From Aquabacterium humicola (lineage in GTDB: Bacteria; Pseudomonadota; Gammaproteobacteria; Burkholderiales; Burkholderiaceae_C), in contig NZ_JARGNB010000002.1 in assembly GCF_030167915.1 (NCBI RefSeq), positions 248,001-312,000 on the forward strand: 64,000 bases of DNA, in the 5' to 3' direction. Both the position numbers and the translations under genes were made by a program. The notes below the pieces were generated by a model. It was given only the letters and a program-made list of their open reading frames with translations. It had not been told where the DNA came from and ran no database searches. This document shows, piece by piece, positions 9,696-18,682 of the stretch; the first letter of the stretch is position 1; every line of letters starts with the position of its first letter.

Positions 9696-9741
9696 GGGGG
9701 GCGGGTCAGCCCGCATCGCGGGCCGCAGCAAGCCGAGCGGC

Positions 9742-11187
9742 TTACTTCTTGTCGAGATCAACCTCGGCCTTGCGCTCGCTCATCGTCTTGCTGACGGCGA
9801 CGGGCTTGCCCTTCAGCTGGTTCAGCGCCTGCTGCAGCGGGAAGTCCTCCAGGCTGCCGAACTCGGGCAGCGGCTTCGGCGGTTCCTTGGACTTCGCGGT
9901 CTGCTCCTCGAGCTTCTTGCGCGCTTCCTCCCGCGCCTTCTCGCGGGCTTCGTCCTTCTTCTCGTCGCCGCCGCCGTTGCCGAGGTGCTTCTCGAGGTCG
10001 GCCTCGCGCATGCGCAGCGCCGCGAAGACATTGCCTTCGGCGGTTTCATCGAGCCAGACATCCGGCACGATGCCCTTGGCCTGGATCGAGCGGCCCGACG
10101 GCGTGTAGTAGCGCGCCGTGGTGATCTTCAGCGCCGTCTCGGCCGACAGCGGGCGCACCGTCTGCACCGAGCCCTTGCCGAAGGTCTGCGCGCCCATCAC
10201 GATCGCGCGCTTGTGGTCCTGCAGCGCGCCGGCGACGATCTCGCTGGCCGAGGCCGAGCCTTCGTTCACCAGCACCACCAGCGGCACATTCTTCAGCGCG
10301 GCCGGCAGCTTTTTCAGCGGATCCATGCCGCCGCGGCGCAGGTAGTGCTCGGCCGACGCCTTCAGCGTGGCCTTCGACTCCGGCACCTGGCCGTTGGTCG
10401 ACACCACGGTGACGTCCTTCGGCAGGAAGGCCGCGGCAATCGCGACCGCGCCTTCGAGCAGGCCGCCCGGGTCGTTGCGCAGGTCGAGCACCAGGCCCTT
10501 CAGGTTCGGCTCGGCCTTGTAGATGTCCTCGAGCTTGCGGCCGAAGTCCTCGACCGTGCGGTCCTGGAACTGGCTGACGCGCACCCACGCATAGCCGGGT
10601 TCGAGCACCTTCGAGCGCACGCTCTGCACGCGGATTTCCTCGCGCACGATGGTGATCGGGAAGCTGCGGTTCTCGACCTTGCGGAAGACCGTCAGCTGCA
10701 CCTTGGTGTTCGGCTCGCCGCGCATGCGCTTGACGGCCTGGTCCATCGTCAGGCCCTTGACGGCGCTGTCGTCGATCTTGGTGATCAGGTCGCCGCTCTT
10801 CAGGCCGGCGCGGTAGGCGGGCGAGCCTTCGATCGGCGAGATGACCTTGACCAGGCCTTCTTCCATGCCGATCTCGATGCCGACGCCGACGAACTTGCCG
10901 GTCGTGCCCTCGCGGAATTCCTTGAAGGTCTTCTTGTCGAAGTATTGCGAGTGCGGATCGAGGCCGGCCACCATGCCGCCGATCGCGTCGGAGATGAGCT
11001 TCTTCTCGTCGACCGGTTCGACGTAATCACTCTTGACCATGCCGAACACGGCCGCGAGTTGCTGCAGCTCTTCGAGCGGCAAAGGCGCGAGCGAGTTTCG
11101 GGCGTAGGCCTGGAGTTGAATGGTTGTCAGCGCACCCGCAACGGCCCCGAGCGTGAGGAGACCCGCGACCTTCAATTTGCCACCCAT
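9742..11187 (-). CDS. ctpA: S41-family C-terminal processing peptidase
   Basis: A 481-residue periplasmic tail-specific protease. An N-terminal signal/anchor spans about residues 5-30. A PDZ domain occupies about residues 100-180 (GSPAYRAGLKSGDLITKI). The peptidase domain holds the nucleophile in NEGSASASEIVAG (residues 308-320) and the general-base lysine at K338 in FGKGSVQT. The C-terminal 90 residues are a charged Lys/Glu-rich tail. Family members trim or degrade envelope proteins, including peptidoglycan hydrolases. No envC or gpmA neighbour, the usual partners, is present here. Confidence 0.94.
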   Translation of the reverse strand: MGGKLKVAGLLTLGAVAGALTTIQLQAYARNSLAPLPLEELQQLAAVFGMVKSDYVEPVDEKKLISDAIGGMVAGLDPHSQYFDKKTFKEFREGTTGKFVGVGIEIGMEEGLVKVISPIEGSPAYRAGLKSGDLITKIDDSAVKGLTMDQAVKRMRGEPNTKVQLTVFRKVENRSFPITIVREEIRVQSVRSKVLEPGYAWVRVSQFQDRTVEDFGRKLEDIYKAEPNLKGLVLDLRNDPGGLLEGAVAIAAAFLPKDVTVVSTNGQVPESKATLKASAEHYLRRGGMDPLKKLPAALKNVPLVVLVNEGSASASEIVAGALQDHKRAIVMGAQTFGKGSVQTVRPLSAETALKITTARYYTPSGRSIQAKGIVPDVWLDETAEGNVFAALRMREADLEKHLGNGGGDEKKDEAREKAREEARKKLEEQTAKSKEPPKPLPEFGSLEDFPLQQALNQLKGKPVAVSKTMSERKAEVDLDKK

Positions 11188-11228
11188 AGAACCTGCCTTC
11201 AGCCCGCTGCTTGCGGGCCCATCATGTC

Positions 11229-11255
11229 AAGGCCTCGCAAAGATTGCGAGGCCTT
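11229..11255. repeat. perfect 12-bp inverted repeat upstream of ctpA
   Basis: AAGGCCTCGCAA, a three-base spacer, then TTGCGAGGCCTT. It sits 42 bases upstream of the ctpA start codon in the divergent region shared with the GGDEF gene. On the minus strand TTGACA begins just inside its end. It could be an operator, a leader hairpin or the relic of a terminator; no function is proven. Confidence 0.6.
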
Positions 11256-11422
11256 CCGCCAGCGACTGCGGCCAGTATAGGCCGCCCCCATCGCACTGAG
11301 TGCAGTTTCTGCTGAAAGTTGCATCGCCGGTGCGGGTGAAATTCGTGAAATGGGATACGACTGGCGGAGCCCGCGGGACAGTGGTGCGAACGCATGCGCA
11401 AATACCCGTAGACGCATCTACG

Positions 11423-12595
11423 ATGGCCATGGAGGGGGGCCTTGTCTTGACCAGCAGCGTCAACGTTCCGCGTCTGGACCGGATCCGTGAAGACTTCGTC
11501 GATACCGCCTGGCGCGGTCTGTTCTGGCTGGCATGGGTCGCGTTGCCGATCAGCACGTGGCGGACCTGGGAGTTCGGCTGGACGCCGGCCTTCAATGTCC
11601 TGCTGGCGTCGGTGGCCGGCATCTTCGCCATCCATGCGTTGCGCCGCCGCCTGCCATTGGCCGTCAAGCGGTCGTTGCTGCTGCTGGTCCTGTGGTTCGC
11701 CAGCTTGGCGGGACTGTCCTCCTTCGGCATCGCGGGTACCAGCCTGACACTGTTGACCACGAATTGCTTCGTCGCGGTGATGATCCTGCCCTTGAGTCGC
11801 GCCGTGCCGGTGATCCTGCTCGGCCTGCTGACGTTGGCGCTGGTGGGCGCCGCGTACGTGACCGGCTGGCTGACGCCGGTGCTCGACCTGAACCAGTTCT
11901 CGGTGATGGCCTCGAGCTGGATCAACCTGATCGTCGTGGTCTCGGGCATCTCGGTGATGATGGCGCTGGCCGTCGGCGCCTTTCACCGCGCGGTCGAGGG
12001 GCTGCTGGCCGAAGTGGCCCGGCAGCGCGACGAGATCGAGCACCTGGCCACGCACGACAAGCTGACCGGCCTGCCGGCCCTGCGCCTTGCGGCAGACCGC
12101 ATCGACATGGCGCTGTCCCACGCGGCCCGCAACGGTGACAAGGTGGCGCTGCTGTTCGTCGATCTCGACGGTTTCAAGGCCGTCAACGACAAGCACGGCC
12201 ACGAGGCCGGCGATCGGGTGCTCGCGGAAGTGGCCGCCCGCCTGAAGACCTGCGTACGCGCCAGCGACACGGCCGCGCGCATCGGCGGGGACGAATTCAT
12301 CGTCGTGCTGCCGGATCTGCACGACGCCGCGGCGGCCGGCGAGGTCGCGGACAAGATCATCCAGGCGGTGTCGGCCCCGATTGCCTTCGGCACGGCGTCG
12401 CTGGCCGTCGGCGCCAGCATCGGCATCGCCGTCTTTCCGGACCATGCCCAGGACAGCATCGCCCTGCGGCGGGCCGCGGACGGCGCGATGTACGAGGTGA
12501 AGCGGCAGGGCAAGAACGCCCATGCATTTGCCCAGGCGGTGAAACCAGACGGCGTGGCGCCCCCGACAGGAATCGAACCTGTATCTGAGACTTAG
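11423..12595 (+). CDS. diguanylate cyclase (GGDEF) with membrane sensor
   Basis: A 390-residue enzyme predicted to make c-di-GMP. About five hydrophobic helices fill residues 20-180, followed by a short coiled linker and a GGDEF domain in the last 165 residues. The active-site RIGGDEF is intact and an upstream RASD forms the RxxD product-inhibition site. The start is uncertain: ATG at 11423 is used, but an earlier ATG at 11300 and a TTG at 11447 behind GGAGGGGGG are also possible. The final codons and the stop lie inside the antisense tRNA-Arg gene, so the C-terminal tail APPTGIEPVSET is tRNA-derived. Confidence 0.88.
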   Translation: MAMEGGLVLTSSVNVPRLDRIREDFVDTAWRGLFWLAWVALPISTWRTWEFGWTPAFNVLLASVAGIFAIHALRRRLPLAVKRSLLLLVLWFASLAGLSSFGIAGTSLTLLTTNCFVAVMILPLSRAVPVILLGLLTLALVGAAYVTGWLTPVLDLNQFSVMASSWINLIVVVSGISVMMALAVGAFHRAVEGLLAEVARQRDEIEHLATHDKLTGLPALRLAADRIDMALSHAARNGDKVALLFVDLDGFKAVNDKHGHEAGDRVLAEVAARLKTCVRASDTAARIGGDEFIVVLPDLHDAAAAGEVADKIIQAVSAPIAFGTASLAVGASIGIAVFPDHAQDSIALRRAADGAMYEVKRQGKNAHAFAQAVKPDGVAPPTGIEPVSET

Positions 12596-12629
12596 GAGGT
12601 CCCCGTTCTATCCATTGAACTACGGCGGC
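12555..12629 (-). tRNA. tRNA-Arg (anticodon CCU)
   Basis: A 75-base tRNA reading AGG codons, with CCA encoded. The anticodon loop is CTCCTAA, the D arm starts TAGTTCAATGG and the T arm has GGTTCGATTC. The acceptor GCCGCCG/CGGGGGC pairs at six of seven positions, with a G-G mismatch at position 4. A CATAAT box lies 12-17 bases upstream, between tamB and the tRNA. Confidence 0.9.
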
Positions 12630-12659
12630 GGCGCGGCCGAATTATGAGGGCTCGCCTGT

Positions 12660-15600
12660 TCAATTCCAGCGCCAGGACCAGATCAGGTCGACCGAGCTCT
12701 CGCTGCCGGACTGCGCACGCAGCGTGAAGCGCTGCGCGATGCGGTAGATCAGCTGCCAGCTGCCGGCGGTGGTGTTGACGCTGCGCTCGTAGCCGACGTA
12801 CCACCGCCGTGACAGCTGCTTGCCCAGGCTGACGATCGTTTCGCGCACGTCGCCTTCGGTCTGGCGGACCGAGAAATCGGTCAGGCCCAGGCGCCCGATC
12901 AGGTCGTCGGTGGGCGAATTGCCTTCGCCCGCGAGCAGCGCGACCGCCGCGCGCTGCAGCAGCGCGGTGTCGGTGCGGCCCAGGCCTTCCGGTCCGCGGC
13001 CGAGCACCAGCCAGGACAGCTTGTCGTACTCCGTCATCTCGGGCTCGCTGGTCAGGCGGATGCGCGGACTCAGCGCGGTGCCGGTCACCGCAACGCCGAC
13101 CACGACGTCCAGGTTGGGCCGCACGGCCAGCACGTCGAGCCGGGGGTTGTCGACCGCGCCGCTGAAGAACAGCTCGCCGCGCGCGATCTCCATCTTCTGG
13201 CCGTAGGCCGCGTAGGTGCCGCCGACGGTGCGTACGTTGCCATTCACCGCCAGCCGGCCGCCCGGCGTGGTGATCCGCAGGCTGCCCCGCAGGGCGGTGT
13301 CGAGGCCGCGGCCGCGCAGCTGCAGGCGCTCGCCGAGCTCGATCGCCACCGCCACGTCGGCGTTGCGCACCGGCGTCGGCGCGGCCTGCGCGGCGCGGTC
13401 GCGTTCGGCCGCGCGCGCCGCCGCACCGGTGGGCACGGTGGCGCCGTTGCGCACCACCTGCACGTCCTTGTCGAGCGTCGGTGCATCGGCGCGGCTGACG
13501 TCGATCAGCCCTTCGTCGATGCCGAAGCGGCCGGTCAGCCGCAGTGTCTTGGGGTCCAGCCGCAGGTCGGCCTGGCCGGTGGCGACGATGCGACGGTCGA
13601 TGCGCCCGAGCACGCGGAAACGCTCGGCCGCCAGCGCGATCTGCGCCGACGGTTCGGCGCCGAGCGTCGCGCCGCCAGTCAGCGTCAGCCGGCCGTCGCC
13701 GCCCTTGAACTCGAAGCGGCGGATCTCGGCCCGTTCGCCCTCGAGCGTGATCGCCAGCTCGCCGTCGCTGAGGTTGACGCCTTCGAGCAGGTTGCGCACC
13801 GCGAGCTGGCTGCCGCGCATCTCGCCGCGCAGCTCCGGCGCGTTGAAGCGGCCGCCGATCGACGCACTGGTCAGCAGCGAGCCGCCGAGGCGCCAGCCCG
13901 CCGGCACCCACGGGCTCCAGATGCCGAGGTTCGCGACCCGCATCTGCAGCACGCCCTGCAGCGGCGCATCGGCCTGCGGCCACGAGCGGTCGGCCGACGT
14001 GCGCAGCACCTGCGCGCCGGCCATCTCGCCGATCTGCCGGCCGGCCAGGCCCTGCGCGAACTGCCAGACGCCGTCGTGTGCGCTGAACGCAAGCCGCAGG
14101 TCGGTCAGGCCGAGCACCTGGGTCTGGCCCAGCTCGTCGGTGACGCCGAGGTCGCCGCCGCCGCGCTCGAGCACGATGTCGGCGTCGAAGCGTTCGCTGC
14201 TGCGCACCTCGATGCGGCCGCCGACGGTGAGGTTGCCGCTCCAGCCGAATTGCGGCTGCAGGCGCTTGAGCAGCGCCGCGACGTCGACCGTCTCGAGCTC
14301 GCCGGAGATGTTGAGCCGCGCGCTGGCGGCGGCCGATCCGGCGGCGCGCCAGTCGGCCTGGCGCCAGCGCAGCGCGGTGTTCAGCAGCTGCACGCGACCG
14401 GGCGTCAGCGCCGCGCTGCGCAGCGCGCCGGCGGCATCGAAGCGCAGGTCCGCGCCGAGGTCGGCGCCCGCGATCCAGGGCGCGGCGCTGTTGTCGCGCG
14501 CGCCGCCACGCAAGCCCAGGGCCTGGAGCTGCCAGCGGTGGCCGGGGCCGTCGGCGCTCCAGGCGCCCCGACCGCTGACGTCGAGCCGCGTGCCGCTGCC
14601 GGCCGCGCCGAGCAGCGGTTCGCTCCACGACGGCGGCTTCACCGGGCTGGCGGCCGACAGGCGCAGCGTGTGCGCGGCCAGCGTGCCGTCGACCTGCGCC
14701 TCCAGCCGCTCGACCTGCTGCGCGCCGTGCTGCAGCCCCAGCGCCTTCAGCTGCAGCTGCAGCGGGGCGTTCGCATCGCGGCCGTGGCGCCAGCTGGCGT
14801 CGGCCTCGGCCAGCGCCGCGGCGCGGCTCTTCAGGTTGCGCGCGCGCAGCTGGCCGCTGCTGGCCAGCGCGGGCCAGCGGCCTTCGCCACGCACGTCGGC
14901 GTTCAGCGTGCCGGCCGTCGGCCACCATTCGGCGACCGCGGGGCCCAGCAGCGTCGACAGCGGCGCCAGCGCGGCCAGCGCCGGCGCGTCGGCGCGCAAC
15001 TGCCAGCGGTCCGCGGTGGGGTCGCGGCCGAGGCGCAGGTCCGCCTGCAGCTGGTTGCCGGCGAGCTCGAGCGCGGCATCGAGCCGCGAGCCGTCGCCGC
15101 CGTTGACCGCCTTCACCCGGCCGGACAGCGCGACGCCGGCGAGCCGGCTCGGCGCCAGCGTGACGTCCACATCGGCGTCGAGCGCCCGCTGCCAGCGCTG
15201 CAGCGCATCGGTTCGCGGCGCGACAGGCGCCAGGCCGCGCCACAGGCCCCGGGCCTTCAGCGCGCCGTTCAGCTGGTGCGGTCCGCGCCGCCACGGCGAT
15301 CCGGCGGGGCCGCGCCACCACGGCAGCGGGTCGAACTGCTCGAGCTGCAGTGCCGTCTCGAAGCGCCAGCCGGCAGTCTCCTGCAGGGCCTGGCCCGTGA
15401 GGCGTGCGCGGGCAGCGCCGGACCGCGCCTCGGCTTCGTCGAGCGTCCAGCGCCGGCCGTCGCCGCCGCCGGCGAAGGCGATGCGCACCGGCTGGCCGCT
15501 GCCGTCCAGCGCCTGGCCGGTCAGCGTGGCCTTCAGCGCCAGCACCGGCGCCGCGGTGCCCCCGCTGCCGGGTGCGGGCAGGCCGTCGACCTGCAGCGCG

Positions 15601-16832
15601 AGCGGGCCGGACAGGCGCACGGGTGCCGCGCGTCCGTCGAGGCTCGCTGGCTGCACGCCGTCGAGCTGCAGGTCCAGCGCCAGCTTGCCGTCGGCCCAGC
15701 GGCCGCTGCCGCGCAGCTCGCCGGCCGATGCCTTCGCATCGCCGAGCTGCAGCACGAAGGCCTGCAAGTCGAGCCGGTCGCGCCGGCGCGCATCGCCGCC
15801 GAGCGTGATCACCAGGCTGCGCAGCGGCAGCCCGCCCTCGTCGAGACGTCCGGGCTTGCCGTTGGCCAGCTTGACCTCGGCGCGGATCGGCTGATCGAGG
15901 CCGCGGCTGTCGATGACCGCGCTGCCGTCGATCGCGGTGGCCGGCAGGCGCGGCGACAGCGCCGCGAGGTCCAGCGCCTGCGTCGACAAGGTCAGCGCCG
16001 CGAGCGGCCAGGGTGCGAAGGGCAGCACCTGCGCGTCGGCCTTCAAGGTCACCGGCTTCGCGCCGGGCGCCGCCTCGCCTTCGAGCGAGAGCTTCACGGC
16101 CAGCCGCTCCAGCGGGCCCTGCGCGGTCGCCATGCCGCGCCAGGGTCGGCCGCCGAAGGCGCCACCGGCCGCCCCGCTGGCCGCGCCGTCGATCGAGCGT
16201 GCGCTCAGCGCCGCCTCGACGGGCAAGGGCGCCGCGGTGCCGATCGCCAGCCGGCCCTGCAGCCGCGCGGCCTCCCAGTCGACCGACAGGCGCTCGATGC
16301 GGTGCGTGCCGCCACGGCGGCCGGCGAGGTCGAGCGCGGCGTGCAGCGCCGACAGCGGCGGCAGCTGGTCGATGCGCACGCTGTCCACGCGCAGTTCGCC
16401 GACCTGCAAAGCGAGCGGCAGCGACAGCGACAGCGGCAGTGCCGGCGGTGCGCCTGTCGACGGTGCGCTGTCGAACTGCACGCGCTTGGCCGATGCACGC
16501 TGCACGCTCAACGCGTAGCGCGACGGCCAGCCGATGCCTTCGAGGCGCAGCCCGTCGATCTGCAGGCGTCCACCCGCGCCCGGCAGCGCCCAGTCGAGGC
16601 GCTCGATGGCGAAGTCGCCGCCGGACATCGTGCCGCGCACGCCCTCGATCTTCAGCCCCGGCACCCGGCCGAGCAGCCACGGCAGCGCCGGTTCGGCGTA
16701 CCACGCGAAGCTCAGCAGCCCGGCGATGGCCGCCAGCAGCACCACGAAGGCCGCCGCCAGCGTCCAGCCGACGCGGCGCGGCCAGCGGCGGCGCGTCGGC
16801 AGCGGAGCGGGCGGGGGGGCGGCGGTCTCCAT
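12660..16832 (-). CDS. tamB: translocation and assembly module inner-membrane protein TamB
   Basis: A 1390-residue protein with one N-terminal membrane helix (about residues 22-45, AAAFVVLLAAIAGLLSFAWY) and a very long beta-rich body that would span the periplasm. The C-terminal DUF490 region, with repeated strands such as LQLRGRGLDTALRGSLRITT and the end IYRIAQRFTLRAQSG, is the family hallmark. TamB works with outer-membrane TamA in inserting autotransporters or in moving phospholipids across the envelope. The chosen ATG is eight bases after the tamA stop. Internal antisense frames are open for hundreds of codons but are only GC-bias shadows. Confidence 0.95.
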   Translation of the reverse strand: METAAPPPAPLPTRRRWPRRVGWTLAAAFVVLLAAIAGLLSFAWYAEPALPWLLGRVPGLKIEGVRGTMSGGDFAIERLDWALPGAGGRLQIDGLRLEGIGWPSRYALSVQRASAKRVQFDSAPSTGAPPALPLSLSLPLALQVGELRVDSVRIDQLPPLSALHAALDLAGRRGGTHRIERLSVDWEAARLQGRLAIGTAAPLPVEAALSARSIDGAASGAAGGAFGGRPWRGMATAQGPLERLAVKLSLEGEAAPGAKPVTLKADAQVLPFAPWPLAALTLSTQALDLAALSPRLPATAIDGSAVIDSRGLDQPIRAEVKLANGKPGRLDEGGLPLRSLVITLGGDARRRDRLDLQAFVLQLGDAKASAGELRGSGRWADGKLALDLQLDGVQPASLDGRAAPVRLSGPLALQVDGLPAPGSGGTAAPVLALKATLTGQALDGSGQPVRIAFAGGGDGRRWTLDEAEARSGAARARLTGQALQETAGWRFETALQLEQFDPLPWWRGPAGSPWRRGPHQLNGALKARGLWRGLAPVAPRTDALQRWQRALDADVDVTLAPSRLAGVALSGRVKAVNGGDGSRLDAALELAGNQLQADLRLGRDPTADRWQLRADAPALAALAPLSTLLGPAVAEWWPTAGTLNADVRGEGRWPALASSGQLRARNLKSRAAALAEADASWRHGRDANAPLQLQLKALGLQHGAQQVERLEAQVDGTLAAHTLRLSAASPVKPPSWSEPLLGAAGSGTRLDVSGRGAWSADGPGHRWQLQALGLRGGARDNSAAPWIAGADLGADLRFDAAGALRSAALTPGRVQLLNTALRWRQADWRAAGSAAASARLNISGELETVDVAALLKRLQPQFGWSGNLTVGGRIEVRSSERFDADIVLERGGGDLGVTDELGQTQVLGLTDLRLAFSAHDGVWQFAQGLAGRQIGEMAGAQVLRTSADRSWPQADAPLQGVLQMRVANLGIWSPWVPAGWRLGGSLLTSASIGGRFNAPELRGEMRGSQLAVRNLLEGVNLSDGELAITLEGERAEIRRFEFKGGDGRLTLTGGATLGAEPSAQIALAAERFRVLGRIDRRIVATGQADLRLDPKTLRLTGRFGIDEGLIDVSRADAPTLDKDVQVVRNGATVPTGAAARAAERDRAAQAAPTPVRNADVAVAIELGERLQLRGRGLDTALRGSLRITTPGGRLAVNGNVRTVGGTYAAYGQKMEIARGELFFSGAVDNPRLDVLAVRPNLDVVVGVAVTGTALSPRIRLTSEPEMTEYDKLSWLVLGRGPEGLGRTDTALLQRAAVALLAGEGNSPTDDLIGRLGLTDFSVRQTEGDVRETIVSLGKQLSRRWYVGYERSVNTTAGSWQLIYRIAQRFTLRAQSGSESSVDLIWSWRWN

Positions 16833-16840
16833 CGGAGGCT

Positions 16841-18682
16841 TCAGAAGGTCACGCCCACCGTCAGGTGCAGCCGCGCCTTGCGCACTTCCTCGCCCCATGC
16901 GAGGTCGATCTTCAGCGGCCCGATCGGGCTGCGCCAGCGCACGCCCACGCCATAGCCCAGCGCCGGCTTGAAGCCTTTCCATTCGTCGGCCGCGCGGCCG
17001 GCGTCGACGAAGACCGCGCCCCACACCGCGGGCAGCTTCTCGGAGATCGGGCGCGCCAGCTCGACGCTGCCGGTCAGCAGCACGTTGCCGCTGAAGATGC
17101 GGCCGTCGCGGCGCGGCGCCAGCTCGCGCCAGCCGTAGCCGCGCACCGACTCGTCGCCGCCGGCGCGGAAGCCCAGCTGGTCCGGCACGCGCACCGACGC
17201 GCGCTTGATGACCTCGCCGACCTCGACGCGGGCGGTGCCGTACCAGTTCGCGCCGATCGGCCGGTAGGCCGTCAGGCGGCCGTAGACGCGGCCGAACGGG
17301 CCGCTGGCGCCGGCGTCGCTCTGCGCATGGCCGGCGCCCAGCTGCAGCGACAGGCTGTAGCCCCGGGTCGGCAGCAGCACGCTGTCGAGCCGGCGCAGCA
17401 CGAAGTGCGCGTTGCCGCTGTAGGCGCGTGCGTCGATGATCGTGCCGTCCTCGAGGCTCTGCCGCGAACGCAGCAACTCGCCGAAGTACAGGCGCTCGAG
17501 CCGCGGCGTGTCGGTGGTGCGGCCCAGGCGCAGGCGCTGGGACAGCACGGTGTCGGTGTCGCCCTTGATGCGCTCGACCTGCACGCCGAGCAGGTTGCGG
17601 TAGAAGCCTTCGCCGGGATGGGTGGTGAAGTCGCCGTTCCAGCTCTGCGCGTCGCGGCCCCATTCCAGCTTGTTATGCGCGGTCACGGCACGGCCGAAGA
17701 GACGCCGGTGCGTGTGCTCCAGCGAGGTGCGCGGGCCGGTGTTCGCGCTGTAGCCGATGCCGGCGGTGGCCTGCTGCAGCGGCAGCTCGCGCAGGCGCAC
17801 CGCCACCGTCGTGGCGGTGGCGCTCTCGACCTCCGGATCGAAGGTCACGGACACGGCCTCGAACAGGCCGCTCTTCTGCAGCCGGTCCTGGTAGTCGAGC
17901 AGCCGCGTCTCGGTCAGCGGCGCGCCAGGGCCGAAGCCGGCGAGGTGGCGCACGGTCTCCTCGTCATGGGCCTGCAGGCCGTCGATGCGCAGCGGCCCGG
18001 CGAGGAACAGCGGGCCGGAATCGACGGCAATGGACAGCGCCGCGCTGCGGGCATTGGTGTCGATGGCGGCGCTGCTGTCGGCCAGCGTGGCGGCGGCGTA
18101 GCCCGCGCCGCGCAGCCGCGTCAGCACGCGCAGCTTGGTGTCGCGCCAATCGGCATTGCGGAACGGTGCGCCGGCGGCCAGCGGGCCGGCGTCTTCCAGC
18201 GCGTGGCGCAGCGCGACGGCGTCCTTGTCCTCGGCGGCCAGGCGCTTGTCGAACGGACCTTCGGTCTGCAGCCGCAGCGATCCGACCCGCACGCGCGGTC
18301 CCGGCTCGACCGTCACGCGCACCCGCACCGGGCGGCCGGCTGAGCGCTCCACGCGCACCTGCGGCTCGAAGTAGCCCTCGGTCTGCAGCAGCTCCCGCGC
18401 CTGCGCCGGTGCGGCGGCGACGAGTCGCGCCCATTCGGCGTCGTCGAGCGATTCGTCGTCGCCCACCTGCGCCAGCCGCGCCAGGTCGAGGTGCTGCTCG
18501 AGCAGGGCCTTCAGCGGCGCCGCGGCCTGCACCTCGAGGTGCAGCGGCGGGGGGCGCGGGGCGTCCGCGGCATCGGTGGTCGGCTTCGGGTCGAGCAGCG
18601 CGCAGCCGGCGAGCCCGCCGCCGAGCAGCAGCGCGAGCATCAGCGTGGCCAGCAGGCGCCACGCTGCCAATCCGGCGGTCAC
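16841..18682 (-). CDS. tamA: autotransporter assembly outer-membrane protein TamA (BamA/Omp85 family)
   Basis: A 613-residue Omp85-family protein. POTRA-like domains span about residues 45-290 and the 16-strand barrel covers the C-terminal half, with the diagnostic FRAGGDESVRGYGW motif and the terminal strand LHLTVGVTF. The start is a GTG overlapping the VWA stop codon as GTGA. The leader contains LLGGGLAGC, resembling a lipobox, with Cys near residue 27; this is unusual for an Omp85 protein and may mean lipidation. Spacing to tamB is eight bases. Confidence 0.92.
   Translation of the reverse strand: MTAGLAAWRLLATLMLALLLGGGLAGCALLDPKPTTDAADAPRPPPLHLEVQAAAPLKALLEQHLDLARLAQVGDDESLDDAEWARLVAAAPAQARELLQTEGYFEPQVRVERSAGRPVRVRVTVEPGPRVRVGSLRLQTEGPFDKRLAAEDKDAVALRHALEDAGPLAAGAPFRNADWRDTKLRVLTRLRGAGYAAATLADSSAAIDTNARSAALSIAVDSGPLFLAGPLRIDGLQAHDEETVRHLAGFGPGAPLTETRLLDYQDRLQKSGLFEAVSVTFDPEVESATATTVAVRLRELPLQQATAGIGYSANTGPRTSLEHTHRRLFGRAVTAHNKLEWGRDAQSWNGDFTTHPGEGFYRNLLGVQVERIKGDTDTVLSQRLRLGRTTDTPRLERLYFGELLRSRQSLEDGTIIDARAYSGNAHFVLRRLDSVLLPTRGYSLSLQLGAGHAQSDAGASGPFGRVYGRLTAYRPIGANWYGTARVEVGEVIKRASVRVPDQLGFRAGGDESVRGYGWRELAPRRDGRIFSGNVLLTGSVELARPISEKLPAVWGAVFVDAGRAADEWKGFKPALGYGVGVRWRSPIGPLKIDLAWGEEVRKARLHLTVGVTF

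Noticed and set aside
7288-11280. A 1330-residue plus-strand open frame opposite valS and ctpA
   Set aside because: It lies wholly antisense to two well-conserved genes, is rich in Arg, Ala, His and Leu, and has no family features. In very GC-rich DNA such frames stay open by codon bias.
12641-12663. TTGAAC plus CATAAT as a full promoter for tRNA-Arg
   Set aside because: The spacing is only 11 bases, too short for a standard sigma-70 promoter; only the CATAAT is mentioned as a candidate.
13216-16955. Long plus-strand frames (892 and 959 residues) opposite tamB
   Set aside because: Antisense to tamB with Ser/Arg/Ala-biased composition and no recognisable domain.
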